A stretch of 64,000 nucleotides of DNA from Pseudoflavonifractor gallinarum (GCF_014982855.1 NZ_JADCKF010000011.1:62001-126000), one strand, 5' to 3'. Shown: positions 27,737-37,407, counted from the first letter of the stretch. Notes: generated by a model not told the origin, from the letters alone. Numbers and translations: made by a program.

Positions 27737-28732
27737 TTACTGGAGCAGGATGGACAGGAAGGTATCCAGATCCATGGCGTTGAAGTAGTGGCCGATGTCC
27801 ACACCCTCCAGGGCGGCGCGGAGGGCCGACTCCTCCAGGGGGACCCCGATGAGCCGTCCGGCCAGCTCCTGGCCGTCCCCGTTGCCGAAGTAGTCCCCGT
27901 AGAAGGAGAGGGCGGTGATGTCCCCGCCCCGGGCCACGTCCATGTGGATCTCCAGCTTGCCGCAGCCCTCCACCCGCCGCTCCTTCTGGATCTGGCAGGC
28001 GGGAGAGCGGCCGAAGTTCCAATCCCACTGGTCGTAGACCTGGTGCTGGAGCTCCCGTACCGCGGCCAGGTCCTCCTCCGTGAGGACGTAGGGCTGGAGC
28101 TGATACTCCTCAAACATGAACTCCCGCAGGATGCGGAAGAAGTCGGCGGTGGTGATGTCCTCCTGCACATAGGGCTTGATGTTGGTCACCCGGCTGCGCA
28201 CCGACTTGAGGCCCTTGGACTCGATCTTGTCCTTGGAGACCGCCAGAGCCTGGCTCACCACCTCCAGATCGGAGTGGAACATGAGGGTGCCGTGGTGCAT
28301 GACCCGGCCGTGCTTCATGTACTGGGAGTTGCCCGAGAACTTCTTCCCGTCCAGAGTCATGTCGTTGCGGCCGTTGATCTCCGCCGGGACGCCGATGCTG
28401 TGCAGGGCCTTCACAACCGGGCGGCAGAAGGTGGAGAAGTCGAACTTGGAGGCGTCCCCCGTGTCGGCAATAAAGGTGAAATTGATGTTGCCCATATCGT
28501 GATAGACCGCGCCGCCCCCCGAGAGCCGCCGGACCACGTGGATATTGTGCTCCTTCACATAGGCGGCGTTGATCTCCGCCAGAGTGTTCTGGTGCTTGCC
28601 CACAATGATGGCGTTGTCGTTTTGCCAAAGCATGAAATAGTCGTGGGTCTGGTCCAGCTGGTCAAAGACATACTGTTCCAGAGCCAGGTTGAAGTGGGGG
28701 TCGTTGCTGGGACTTTCAATGTAGTACATCAT
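27737..28732 (-). CDS. lplA: Lipoate-protein ligase
   Basis: Attaches lipoate to E2 or GcvH proteins through lipoyl-AMP. 331 aa: catalytic BPL/LplA domain first (RRLSGGGAVYHDMGNINFTF and GNSQYMKHGRVMHHGTLM), then a C-terminal accessory domain (from about residue 245). ATG 28732 follows AAAGGGGAAA; the frame is open 46 codons further but that part lies across the promoter. No lipoate synthase gene is nearby, which suits scavenging of free lipoate. Confidence 0.93.
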   Translation of the reverse strand: MMYYIESPSNDPHFNLALEQYVFDQLDQTHDYFMLWQNDNAIIVGKHQNTLAEINAAYVKEHNIHVVRRLSGGGAVYHDMGNINFTFIADTGDASKFDFSTFCRPVVKALHSIGVPAEINGRNDMTLDGKKFSGNSQYMKHGRVMHHGTLMFHSDLEVVSQALAVSKDKIESKGLKSVRSRVTNIKPYVQEDITTADFFRILREFMFEEYQLQPYVLTEEDLAAVRELQHQVYDQWDWNFGRSPACQIQKERRVEGCGKLEIHMDVARGGDITALSFYGDYFGNGDGQELAGRLIGVPLEESALRAALEGVDIGHYFNAMDLDTFLSILLQ

Positions 28733-28826
28733 GGCGGATTTCCCCTTTCGGTTCGGTCGTGGGATGGATAGGAGCGGCACCGGCCCCGGAGAGGGGAAGC
28801 GGTGAAAGGGATAAACGAACGAGTTC

Positions 28827-28855
28827 ATTTTAGCATGAAGGCCTGTCCTTGGCAA
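28827..28855 (-). promoter_or_regulatory. Promoter of lplA
   Basis: On the minus strand TTGCCA (28855-28850), a 17-bp spacer and TAAAAT (28832-28827). Confidence 0.7.
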
Positions 28856-28873
28856 GAGCAGGAAAAACAAAAG

Positions 28874-28905
28874 GGTCCCCCGCCTCGGGAAAGAAGCGGG
28901 GGACC
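28874..28905 (-). terminator. Terminator of ald
   Basis: GGTCCCCCGC (28874-28883) pairs with GCGGGGGACC (28896-28905), with a T-rich run on the minus strand after the stem. Confidence 0.85.
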
Positions 28906-28910
28906 AAAAT

Positions 28911-30023
28911 TTAGAACAGGGTCTCCGGCGGGGTGTAGGGCAGGTTCAGAGCCTCCGCCACGCCCCGGCAGGTACACCGTCCGGCATAGCAGTTCACGCC
29001 CGCCAGAAGGCCGGCGTCGGCCCGACAGGCCTCCTCCACGCCCCGTTCCGCCAGGGCCAGACCGTAGGGGAGGGTGGCGTTGACCAAGGCCAGGGTGGAG
29101 GTGCGGGCCACCGCACCGGGGATGTTGGCCACACAGTAGTGGACCACGCCGTCCACCGTGAAGATAGGATCGTCGTGGGTGGTGGGGTGGGTGGTCTCGG
29201 CACAGCCGCCCTGGTCCACCGCCACGTCCACCAGCACCGCCCCCGGCTTCATCACCGCCAGATCCTCCCGGCGGATGAGCTTGGGGGCCGCCCGGCCGGG
29301 GAGGAGCACCGCGCACACCACCAGGTCGGCCTGGGCGATGGAGCGGCGGATGTTATCGGGCGTACTGAAGAGGGTGGTGATCTGCCGGGGGAAGATGTCG
29401 TCCAGGTAGGCCAGGCGGGCCAGATTCACGTCCAGCACCGTCACATTGGCCCCCAGGCCCACCGCCATCTTGCAGGCGTTGGCGCCCACGGTGCCGCCGC
29501 CCAGAATGACCACATTGCCCCGCTCCACCCCGGGCACCCCCGAGAGGAGGACGCCCCGGCCGCCGTAGGTCTTCTCCAGGTACTTGGCCCCCTCCTGAAT
29601 GGACATCCGCCCGGCGATCTCGCTCATGGGCGCCAGACAGGGGAGGGAGCCGTCCCGGCCCACGATGGTCTCATAGGCCACCGCCTTCACCTGGGCGTCC
29701 AGCAGGGCCTGGGTGAGGGGCTGGTCGGCCGCCAGGTGGAGGTAGGTGAAGAGGATCTGGCCCGGACGGAAATAGCCGTACTCGCTGGGGATGGGCTCCT
29801 TGACCTTGACCATCATCCCGGCCTGTGCCCACACCGGGGCGGCGCCGTCGGTCAGCTCGGCCCCGGCCTGCACATATTCCTCGTCGGAGAAGCCGGCACC
29901 CAGTCCGGCCCCCCGCTCCACCAGCACCCGGTGCCCCGCCCGGGTAAAGGAGCTGACCGCGCCCGGGGTCAGGCCCACTCGAAATTCCCGGTTCTTGATC
30001 TCTTTCACCACGCCGATGACCAT
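28911..30023 (-). CDS. ald: Alanine dehydrogenase
   Basis: NAD-dependent oxidative deamination of L-alanine to pyruvate and ammonia. 370 aa. N-terminal [17 protein letters not shown] (substrate side), Rossmann motif [20 protein letters not shown], and [20 protein letters not shown] are signatures of the family. AAGGAGG is 9 nt upstream of the ATG. It has its own terminator and is monocistronic. In an amino-acid fermenter it would feed alanine to pyruvate. Confidence 0.95.
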   Translation of the reverse strand: MVIGVVKEIKNREFRVGLTPGAVSSFTRAGHRVLVERGAGLGAGFSDEEYVQAGAELTDGAAPVWAQAGMMVKVKEPIPSEYGYFRPGQILFTYLHLAADQPLTQALLDAQVKAVAYETIVGRDGSLPCLAPMSEIAGRMSIQEGAKYLEKTYGGRGVLLSGVPGVERGNVVILGGGTVGANACKMAVGLGANVTVLDVNLARLAYLDDIFPRQITTLFSTPDNIRRSIAQADLVVCAVLLPGRAAPKLIRREDLAVMKPGAVLVDVAVDQGGCAETTHPTTHDDPIFTVDGVVHYCVANIPGAVARTSTLALVNATLPYGLALAERGVEEACRADAGLLAGVNCYAGRCTCRGVAEALNLPYTPPETLF

Positions 30024-30152
30024 AGCATAAGCCTCCTTGTCCTGTGGTTTGTATTATCTGTCTGAAAAATAAACAATATTCGAAAGTGACTTTGGTTACA
30101 ATGCCATCATACTACAAACTGCCCCAAAGGGGAACCCCCATTTTTGAGGGGA

Positions 30153-30188
30153 GAAAAGGGCCGCCCCACAACAAGCGGGGCGGCCCTT
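30153..30188 (-). terminator. Terminator after the SLH phosphatase gene
   Basis: GGGCCGCCCC (30158-30167) pairs with GGGGCGGCCC (30177-30186); TTTTC follows on the minus strand. Confidence 0.85.
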
Positions 30189-30190
30189 AA

Positions 30191-30329
30191 GGCTGCAAGT
30201 GAGTGGCCCGCCCGGGAACCCAAACGAAGCCCAGCGAAGCGGGTTTGTTTGGGAGAGGAGGGGCAAGGGAGTGAAGTGAGCCCTGGCCGTTAGGCCTGGG
30301 GGAACGGTACGGACTTTGACCCGACGATG
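30191..30329 (-). repeat. R2 repeat overlapping the 3' end of the SLH phosphatase gene
   Basis: Read on the minus strand this 139-bp segment matches 52897-53037 with about ten differences by eye. It starts inside the coding region (ATCGTCGGG) and supplies the last 12 codons, IVGSKSVPFPQA, and the stop. It continues through a long imperfect hairpin (AAACAAACCC / GGGCTTCGTTT) to a fragment resembling the right half of R1's variable module. Confidence 0.8.
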
Positions 30330-32491
30330 GGGGTGGAGAGGTTGGTCTTGAGGGCGGTGATCTGGTCCGCGGTCAGGCCAATGCCCAGGAGGTAGTCCTC
30401 CGCGGCCTTGGACAGGTCCACCTTGGAGAGGTCGGCGTCCTTCTCCAGACCGGCCATATCCCGGAGCATGCCCTCGGCCACCTGGGCGATGAGCTTGTAC
30501 TGCTCGGAACCCTTCTGCACGTGGTAGTAGTTCTCATAGGAGACCATGTAGTCGGCCACGATCTCCTCCTGGGTGGCGCCCATCAGGGACTCCAGCAGGA
30601 TGGCGGTGAAGCCGGCACGGTCCTTGCCCTCGTTGCAGTGGAAGGCATAGGGACCCTCGTTGGCGATGAGGAACTCCAGGCCGCTCTTGAGCTTGGACTG
30701 GAAGTCCTGGGACTTGTAGTCCACGCCCATGTTCAGGGCGATCACATGGCCGCCCTCATAGAGGCCCTTGTAGTAGGGGGAGTCGAAGCCCTCGGCGGCA
30801 AAGTAGCCCTGGATGGCCGCGTCATCGTCGGCCAGGTTGATGACGGTCTGGATACCGGCCTTCTCGATGAGGTCGTCGGCATAGGAGGCACGGCCGATCT
30901 CCGGGTTCACGGGGCTGCTGGTGCGGTAGAGCACGCCCTCGGCGATGTCACCCATCACCACGGGGCGGAAGTTGGCAAAGACCTCGTCGGAGGAATAGTC
31001 CTTGCGCTCATTGGTGCGCTGGAGCTGATGGGCCTGATACTGGCCCAGGTAACCCGCCTTCTCGGCCAGGGCGAAGGAGACCACATCCCCCTCGTCCACG
31101 CCGTAGGTCTCGGCGAAGTTGCCCATGTTGATGGCCACCACCAGCAGGTCGCTCTCCTGGTTGTCGCGCACCACGGTCTCACCGGTATTCACATCGCTGT
31201 AGGCGGTGCAGAAGGGGATGGCCAGGCTCACGCCGTTGACCGTCACGTCCAGCACGTCGCCCAGCTCCAGGCCGGCGGTGTAGAGGGCCTCGGGCTTGAT
31301 GTCCAGGTCCAGGTTGCCGTACTTCTCCACGGCGGCCACACGGCCCACCACGGGGCCGCGGCTCACGTCATAGGTGCTGCCGAACACGGCGCCGTTGACC
31401 ACCCACACGTCGGAGAAGTCGGGCTTGCCGTCCTTGTTGGGGCAGACCAGATAGTCGCCGTAGCCGTGCTCGGAGGAGGGATCGTTCACATGGAGCACAT
31501 CGCCCCAGGCGGTGTTCACGGTGAGGCGCACGTCGGCGGGCACGAAGCAGGCGAAGTTGGTGTCGGGCTCGGCCTTGGTCTTGAGGTCGATGAAGGTGTC
31601 CTTGCTGCCGGTGAAGTCCTCGGCGGTGAGGGCGGAGCCGTCAGCCTTGGTGTAGGTCTTGAGGACCTTGTCCAGCTTGGCGATCCACTGCTCACCCACG
31701 GTGCCCTTGAGGACCACGCTCACCCCGTCGTCGGTGGCGGTGTAGTCCACATTTTCCAGATCGTTGTGGAAGGAGGTGTCCTTGGAGACCATCATGCCCT
31801 GGATGGCATACTCGGTCTTGCCGGTGAGGAAGAAGTCAGCGGCGTGGGCGGCAATGTAGTCCTCGGCGGGGGTCTCGGCGGTGAGGCCGTCAAAGGTCAT
31901 GAGGATCTGGGCCAGCTCGGCGCGCTGGGCGGTGCCGGTGGGATTGAGCTTGCCCTGGCTGCCCGAGAGGATGCCCAGAGCCACGGCCCGCTCCACGCCG
32001 TCTTTGGCCCAGGCGGCCACGGCGTCGGCGTCGGCGTAGGTGCTCAGATCGGCATTGGCGGCATTGACCCCCTTGGAGGCGGCGTAGTCGGCAAAGACCT
32101 TGGCCAGCTCCTGGCGGGTCATGGAGCGCTCGCCCCCGAAGATGCCCTTGCTCACGCCGGTGGTGAGGCCCTCGTCCTCGGCCCAGGCGGCGGCGTCGGC
32201 GTACCAGGTGCCGGAGACGTCGGTGAAGGTGGCCTTCTCGGCCACGGCGGGCTTGCCGGCCAGGTTGTAGAGGGTCTGGTAGACCATGCCGCGGGTGACG
32301 GTGCCGGCGGGGGAGAAGGTGGTCTTGCCGGTGCCGCTCATGATGCCCTCGGCGGTCACATAGGAGACTGCGTCGGCGTACCAGGCGTTTTCGGCCACGT
32401 CGGTGAAGGAGGCAACCTCAGCCGCCAGAGCGGGGGCGGTCAGAGAGAGTGCCAGGGCGCCGGTCAGCGCCAGAGAAAGAGGCTTTTTCAT
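30290..32491 (-). CDS. SLH-anchored cell-surface tyrosine-phosphatase-like protein, 733 aa
   Basis: Signal peptide (MKKPLSLALTGALALSLTAPA), then three SLH domains (about residues 27-205, e.g. FTDVAENAWYADAVSYVTAE) that bind secondary cell-wall polymer. After a ~170-residue unique region comes a beta-rich part (VEKYGNLDLDIKP ... AINMGNFAETYGVDEGD) like the C-terminal domain of SAM hydroxide adenosyltransferases. The C-terminus is a cysteine phosphatase with the CX5R loop HCNEGKDRAGF near residue 618. Paralogous to the next gene upstream. The final 12 residues come from repeat R2. Surface dephosphorylation is inferred; the substrate is unknown. Confidence 0.88.
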   Translation of the reverse strand: MKKPLSLALTGALALSLTAPALAAEVASFTDVAENAWYADAVSYVTAEGIMSGTGKTTFSPAGTVTRGMVYQTLYNLAGKPAVAEKATFTDVSGTWYADAAAWAEDEGLTTGVSKGIFGGERSMTRQELAKVFADYAASKGVNAANADLSTYADADAVAAWAKDGVERAVALGILSGSQGKLNPTGTAQRAELAQILMTFDGLTAETPAEDYIAAHAADFFLTGKTEYAIQGMMVSKDTSFHNDLENVDYTATDDGVSVVLKGTVGEQWIAKLDKVLKTYTKADGSALTAEDFTGSKDTFIDLKTKAEPDTNFACFVPADVRLTVNTAWGDVLHVNDPSSEHGYGDYLVCPNKDGKPDFSDVWVVNGAVFGSTYDVSRGPVVGRVAAVEKYGNLDLDIKPEALYTAGLELGDVLDVTVNGVSLAIPFCTAYSDVNTGETVVRDNQESDLLVVAINMGNFAETYGVDEGDVVSFALAEKAGYLGQYQAHQLQRTNERKDYSSDEVFANFRPVVMGDIAEGVLYRTSSPVNPEIGRASYADDLIEKAGIQTVINLADDDAAIQGYFAAEGFDSPYYKGLYEGGHVIALNMGVDYKSQDFQSKLKSGLEFLIANEGPYAFHCNEGKDRAGFTAILLESLMGATQEEIVADYMVSYENYYHVQKGSEQYKLIAQVAEGMLRDMAGLEKDADLSKVDLSKAAEDYLLGIGLTADQITALKTNLSTPIVGSKSVPFPQA

Positions 32492-32533
32492 GGCTGTTTC
32501 ACATACCTTTCATTTCCATACATCTTGGTTCCA

Positions 32534-34222
32534 TCAGTGGGAGGCGGGGGTGGAGAGATTGGTCTTGAGGGCGGTGAGCTGCTCGGCCGTCATGCCGAAG
32601 CCGGTGAGGTAGTCCTCCGCGGCGGCCTGGAGATCCACGCCGGAGAGATCGGCGTCCTTCTCCACACCGGCGATGGTGCGCAGCATATCCAGAATGTTGT
32701 TCTTCACGATGAGCTGGTATTTTTCCGGCTGGCCCGCCTGGGTGACGCCGTAGTAGTTCTCATAGGAGACCATGTAGTCGGCCACCACCTCGTCCAGGCT
32801 GGCGCCCATCAGGCACTCCAGCAGGGCGGAGGTGAAGCCGGCCCGGTCCTTGCCCTCGGTGCAGTGGACCAGATAGGGGCCGGGCTGCTGGGAGAGCTTG
32901 GCCAGTCCGGCGGTCAGATCCGCGCCGAAGCTCTCGGAGGAGTAGTCCACCGGCATGCCCAGGGGGATGACGCTGCCCGCCTCATAGAGGCTCTTGTAGT
33001 AGGGAGAGGCGAAGTCCTCCGCGGCCAGATAGCCGTCGATGTCCTCCTTGTGGTCGGCCAGATTGAGGACGGTCTTGACCCCGGCCTTCTGGATGAGGGC
33101 GTCGGCATAGGAGGCACGGCCGTGCTCGTTGTTCACCGGGCTGGCCGAGCGGTAGAGAGCACCCTCGGCGATGTCGCCCACGGTGACGGCCCGGAAGTTG
33201 GCAAAGACGGCGTCACTGGAGTAGTCGGAGCGCTCATCGGTGTAGACCAGGGAGTTGAGCTCCTGGGTGTCCCTCTCGGCGCCCTTCTGGGCCAGGGAGA
33301 TGGTGGCGGTGCTGCCCACCTGCACGCCCGCGGTCTCGTTGAGCTTGCCGTAGTTGATGCACACGGCCAGGTAGGTATCGCCGGGATAGGCCCGGAGCAT
33401 GGCCTCTCCCTTGTCCACGTAGTAGCCGTTGAAGTAGGGGATACCGGAGAGGGTGTAGCCGTTGTCAAAGACCACGTCCACCGTGTCCCCCAGAGCAAAG
33501 CCGGCCTTCTCAAAGTCGGCGATGGAGATGTCCAGCACCGCATGGCCGTACTTCTCGATCTCCCGGACGGCGCCCGACATGGGATCGGGGGCCTCCGTCT
33601 GGGTGAGGGAGGAGAACTGCATGAGGATCTGGGCCAGCTCGGCGCGCTGGGCGGCCCCGTTGGGGTTGAGGTACCCACGGCTGTCACCCTTGAGGATGTC
33701 TGCGTAGTAGCAGAAGCTCATCCCCTCCAGCGCCCAGGATGGGATCTGGTCATAGTCGGGGGCCTCCCGCATGGCCATGCCCCCCTCCTCACTGGAGACG
33801 CCGGTGAGGGCGGCATAGCGGGAGAGCAGGACGGCCAGCTCGGCCCGGGTGATGGTCCGGTCCCCGGCAAAGGTCTTGTCGGCGGGGACGGCGGCCAGAC
33901 CCTCCTGCTCGGCCCAGACGGCGGCGGTGCCGTACCACTTGCCGTCCAGATCGGTGAAGGAGGTCTTGGCGTCCACGGCGGGAGTGCCCGCCAGGTTGTA
34001 GAGGGTCTGGATGACCATGCCGCGGGTCACGGTGGCGGCGGGGGAGAAGGTGGTCTTGCCCGTGCCGCTCATGATGCCCTCGGCGGTCACATAGGAGACC
34101 GCGTCAGCATACCAGGCTTTTTCCGCCACATCGGTAAAGGCGGAGGTTTCCGCTGCCAGAGCGGGGGCAGCCAGAGAGAGGACCAGGGCGCCGGTCAGGG
34201 CCAGGGTGAGCGTTTTTTTCAT
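32534..34222 (-). CDS. SLH-anchored tyrosine-phosphatase-like protein, paralogue, 562 aa
   Basis: Same plan as its downstream paralogue: signal peptide (MKKTLTLALTGALVLSL), three SLH domains (about 25-200), the beta-rich domain (EKYGHAVLDISIADFEKAGF) and the C-terminal phosphatase with HCTEGKDRAGF near residue 454. It lacks the unique central region. It ends TNLSTPASH, showing what the neighbour's C-terminus looked like before R2. Start chosen at the signal-peptide Met; the frame is open 10 codons further and no good ribosome site is seen. It is separated by 42 nt from the next gene without a terminator, so the two are probably co-transcribed. Confidence 0.87.
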   Translation of the reverse strand: MKKTLTLALTGALVLSLAAPALAAETSAFTDVAEKAWYADAVSYVTAEGIMSGTGKTTFSPAATVTRGMVIQTLYNLAGTPAVDAKTSFTDLDGKWYGTAAVWAEQEGLAAVPADKTFAGDRTITRAELAVLLSRYAALTGVSSEEGGMAMREAPDYDQIPSWALEGMSFCYYADILKGDSRGYLNPNGAAQRAELAQILMQFSSLTQTEAPDPMSGAVREIEKYGHAVLDISIADFEKAGFALGDTVDVVFDNGYTLSGIPYFNGYYVDKGEAMLRAYPGDTYLAVCINYGKLNETAGVQVGSTATISLAQKGAERDTQELNSLVYTDERSDYSSDAVFANFRAVTVGDIAEGALYRSASPVNNEHGRASYADALIQKAGVKTVLNLADHKEDIDGYLAAEDFASPYYKSLYEAGSVIPLGMPVDYSSESFGADLTAGLAKLSQQPGPYLVHCTEGKDRAGFTSALLECLMGASLDEVVADYMVSYENYYGVTQAGQPEKYQLIVKNNILDMLRTIAGVEKDADLSGVDLQAAAEDYLTGFGMTAEQLTALKTNLSTPASH

Positions 34223-34259
34223 GGCTGATTCACATACCTTTCCGTTAATCAAGTGGGGA

Positions 34260-34290
34260 CAAAAGGGGGCCGGCCCTTCGGCCGGCCCCG
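34260..34290 (-). terminator. Terminator after the nucleotidase-SLH-hydrolase gene
   Basis: GGGGCCGGCC (34266-34275) pairs with GGCCGGCCCC (34280-34289); on the minus strand a CTTTTGTC run follows. Confidence 0.75.
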
Positions 34291-34314
34291 CAGACTGGGT
34301 AAGATGCAGTTGGA

Positions 34315-37300
34315 TCAGGCGGCAGCGTCCGCAGCGGCGGGGATGAGCTGAGCCTGGAAGAAGGCGATGGTGGCGTCCACCGTCTGGAAGAGAGCGGTGA
34401 AGTCACCGGAGAACACATTGTAGGTGTGGTCGCAGTTGTCCACCAGCAGCACCTCGCTGGCATCGTTGGCAGAGGCCTCCACGATCTTCTCGGCGTTGTC
34501 GGGGGTGACCGTGGTGTCGTTCTTGCCGTTGATGGCCAGGATGGGAGCCTTGATGCCGGCGGTGACCTTCAGCATGTCGGTCTCAGCGATCTCCTTGTAC
34601 CAGCGCTCGCCGATGTGCAGGGGCTCGCGCCAGTCGTAGGTCTGCTCATAGTAGCCGTCCTTCTTGGCGGTCTCGTAGGCGGCCTGGAAGTCCTCGTCCT
34701 CGGTCATGCCCAGGTAGAGGGCGCCGGACCAGGTGACCACGGCCTTGAAGGTGTCGGGATGGGCCTCGGCGGCCAGCAGGGCGTCGGTGCCGCCCTGGCT
34801 CCAGCCCATGACGCCCAGGTTGGAGGCGTCCACGGTCTCCAGACCGGCCAGGTAGTCGGCGGCGGCCTTGGCGTCGATCACGGCGGAGGTGTTGTTGTAG
34901 TTGACATAGTCAGCCTTGGACTCGCCGTTGCCCATGAAGTCGATGCGGATGGTGGCGATGCCCTGAGTGGCCATCACGGGAGCGGCCATGGCGTAGCCGT
35001 TGCCGGCCTCCTCACGGTTGGAGCCGGTGCCGTGGAGCATGACCACGCCGGGGACCTTGGCGTCCTTGGAGGCGGCGGTGGGCATGGTGACGGTGGCGGG
35101 GATGTCATGGGCGGGGATGCCGTCCTGAGCCGCCACGGGGATGGAGACCACAGTCTCGGTGTAGGTGGGCTCCAGCGCGTCAAAGCTCTTGAGGATCTGA
35201 GCCAGCTCCGCGCGCTGAGCGGTGCCGGTGGGATTGAGCTTGCCCTTGTTGCCGGAGAGGATGCCCAGAGCCACGGCGTCCTCCACGCCTTCCTTGGCCC
35301 AGGAGGCCACGGCGTCGGCGTCGGAGTAGGTGCTCAGGTCAGCGCTCTCGGTGGGCAGGATGCAGTTCTGGGCAGCGTAGTCGGCAAAGACCTTGGCCAG
35401 CTCCTGGCGGGTCATGGCCCTCTCGCCGCCAAAGACGCCCTTGCTCACGCCGGTGGTGAGGCCCTCGTCCTCGGCCCAGGCGGCAGCGTCCGCATACCAC
35501 TTGCCGGAGACGTCGGTGAAGGTGGCGGGCTCAGTCACAGTGGGCTTGCCGGCCATGTTGTACAGGGTCTGATAGACCATGCCGCGGGTCACGGTGCCGG
35601 TGGGACCGAAGGTGGTCTTGCTGGTGCCGTTCATGATGCCCTCAGAGGTCACATAGGAGACCGCGGGGGCGTACCAGGCATTCTCGGCCACGTCGGTGAA
35701 GGTGGGGGCGGGCTGCACAGCAGTGCCCTCCTTGACGGTGATGCGGCCGTCGCCCTTGGGATCGGCGTAGGCGTCGCTCACCACGCCGCCCAGCTCGTCC
35801 ACAATGTAGTTGATGAGCACGGCGTTGTCGATCATGACGGAGTCCTTGAGCAGCTTGTCGTCCTTGAACATCACAAAGCCGTCGCCGCCGCTCTTGAGCA
35901 TGTAGTTGTGGGAAGCCAGGGTGTAGGTCTTGTTCACGTCCAGAGGCTCGCCGCCCACCATGACGTTGTTGACCCGGTAGGCGCCCTCCACCTTGACGAA
36001 CTCGCCCTCATCGCTGAGGACCACGCCGGAGGGGACGGAGGGATCGATGGTGTAGGTCAGGCCGGAGACCTGCAGGAAGCCGCCGTTCTCCTCGGGATAC
36101 AGGCGGGCGCCCATCTCCAGAGCATCCAGGATGTCCTGGCCGGTGGTCTCCACCAGGCAGGCCTCGTTGCCGAAGGGATGGACATTGATGATGTCCTCGT
36201 AGGTGATGTCGCCCGCGTCGATGTCGGCGCGCACGCCGCCGCCGTTGACGAAGGCCACGTCAGCGCCCAGCATCACGCGGTAGGCGTCGGCGCACAGGTC
36301 GCCCAGGTTGGTCTCGGCGTTGCGCACGGCGCGGTTGCCGGTGGCGGGGTCCTTGGTGGTGAGGGCCACGTCGGACTTGGCCACGACCTTCTGGAGCACG
36401 CCGGAGAACTCGTCGTTCACCTTGGCCACGAAGGCGGCGGTGTCGGCGTCCTGCTTGTCATAGCCGGAGACCAGCTCGGTGGTCACATCGCCGGTCTTGG
36501 TGTCGATGACCACCTTGCCCAGGTTGGCCAGCTTGGTGCCGGTCTGGGCCAGGGTGACCTCCTCGCCGTCCTTGTTCTTGACGGTCTCGTCATAGGTCTC
36601 GTGGGAGTGGCCGTCGATGAACACATCGATGCCGGTGGTGTTGGCGATGACGGACTTGGAGGTCCACACGTCGGTGGAGCCCTCGTTGCCCAGGTGGCCC
36701 AGGGCCACCACGTAGTCGGCGCCGGCCTTGGTGGCGTCGTCCACAGCCTTCTGCACGGCGGCGTAGAGGTCCTTGCCCTCATTGCCCTGGGAGAAGCTGT
36801 AGATGTACTCGCCCTTGTCGTTCTGGAAGTAGGTGGGAGTGGACTTGGTGAAGGACTCGGGGGTGTCGATGCCCACATAGCCCACGGTCACGTCGCCGTA
36901 ATCCACCAGCTTGTAGGCGTCCAGCACGGCCTTGCCGTTCAGGTCGGTAAAGTTGCAGCAGAGATAGGAGTACTCGGCCTTGTCCTTGGCCAGGGTGAGG
37001 AAATTCTCCATGCCGTAGTCGAACTCATGGTTGCCGGGGATGGCCAGATCATAGCCCACCTGGTTCATGATGTCCACGATGTAGGAACCCTTGGACAGGG
37101 TGCCGATGGGGCCGCCCTGAATGGCGTCGCCCGCGTCCACCAGAGTGACGTTTTCGGCGCCGTACTGGGCCTCCATCTCCGCCTTGTAGGCGGCCACGCC
37201 GGCGTAGCCCAGATTGGTGACTGCGCCGTCCTCGCCCTTTGCCTGGTCGATCTGGCAATGGACATCGTTGGTGTGGAGAATGACGATCTTGCCCTCCTCA

Positions 37301-37407
37301 GGCTTGACCGTCTCTTCCGCGGCCATGGCGGGCGCGGCCAGACCCATGGTCATGGCTGCCGCCAGAGACAGCGAAAGAAGCTTCTTGCTCTGTTTCATTT
37401 CAGACAT
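34315..37407 (-). CDS. 5'-nucleotidase / SLH / alpha-beta hydrolase fusion, 1030 aa
   Basis: A signal peptide is followed by a UshA-type metallophosphoesterase (ILHTNDVHCQID, DAGDAIQGGPIG, GNHEFDYG, GHSHET), then the 5'-nucleotidase C-terminal domain (FVNGGGVRADIDAGDI; ASHNYMLKSGGDGFVMF) to about residue 560. Three SLH domains occupy about 570-745. The last 280 residues are an alpha/beta hydrolase with nucleophile elbow GWSQGG near 869 and a late DNCDHTYN histidine. SLH domains in the middle, with enzymes on both sides, are unusual. ATG 37407 has AAAGGTGG 5 nt upstream. Surface hydrolysis of nucleotides and an ester-type substrate is inferred. Confidence 0.92.
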   Translation of the reverse strand: MSEMKQSKKLLSLSLAAAMTMGLAAPAMAAEETVKPEEGKIVILHTNDVHCQIDQAKGEDGAVTNLGYAGVAAYKAEMEAQYGAENVTLVDAGDAIQGGPIGTLSKGSYIVDIMNQVGYDLAIPGNHEFDYGMENFLTLAKDKAEYSYLCCNFTDLNGKAVLDAYKLVDYGDVTVGYVGIDTPESFTKSTPTYFQNDKGEYIYSFSQGNEGKDLYAAVQKAVDDATKAGADYVVALGHLGNEGSTDVWTSKSVIANTTGIDVFIDGHSHETYDETVKNKDGEEVTLAQTGTKLANLGKVVIDTKTGDVTTELVSGYDKQDADTAAFVAKVNDEFSGVLQKVVAKSDVALTTKDPATGNRAVRNAETNLGDLCADAYRVMLGADVAFVNGGGVRADIDAGDITYEDIINVHPFGNEACLVETTGQDILDALEMGARLYPEENGGFLQVSGLTYTIDPSVPSGVVLSDEGEFVKVEGAYRVNNVMVGGEPLDVNKTYTLASHNYMLKSGGDGFVMFKDDKLLKDSVMIDNAVLINYIVDELGGVVSDAYADPKGDGRITVKEGTAVQPAPTFTDVAENAWYAPAVSYVTSEGIMNGTSKTTFGPTGTVTRGMVYQTLYNMAGKPTVTEPATFTDVSGKWYADAAAWAEDEGLTTGVSKGVFGGERAMTRQELAKVFADYAAQNCILPTESADLSTYSDADAVASWAKEGVEDAVALGILSGNKGKLNPTGTAQRAELAQILKSFDALEPTYTETVVSIPVAAQDGIPAHDIPATVTMPTAASKDAKVPGVVMLHGTGSNREEAGNGYAMAAPVMATQGIATIRIDFMGNGESKADYVNYNNTSAVIDAKAAADYLAGLETVDASNLGVMGWSQGGTDALLAAEAHPDTFKAVVTWSGALYLGMTEDEDFQAAYETAKKDGYYEQTYDWREPLHIGERWYKEIAETDMLKVTAGIKAPILAINGKNDTTVTPDNAEKIVEASANDASEVLLVDNCDHTYNVFSGDFTALFQTVDATIAFFQAQLIPAAADAAA

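Noticed and set aside
27461-28771. 436-codon + strand frame opposite the lipoprotein and lplA genes
   Set aside because: Antisense to lplA with its intact motifs; low-complexity translation.
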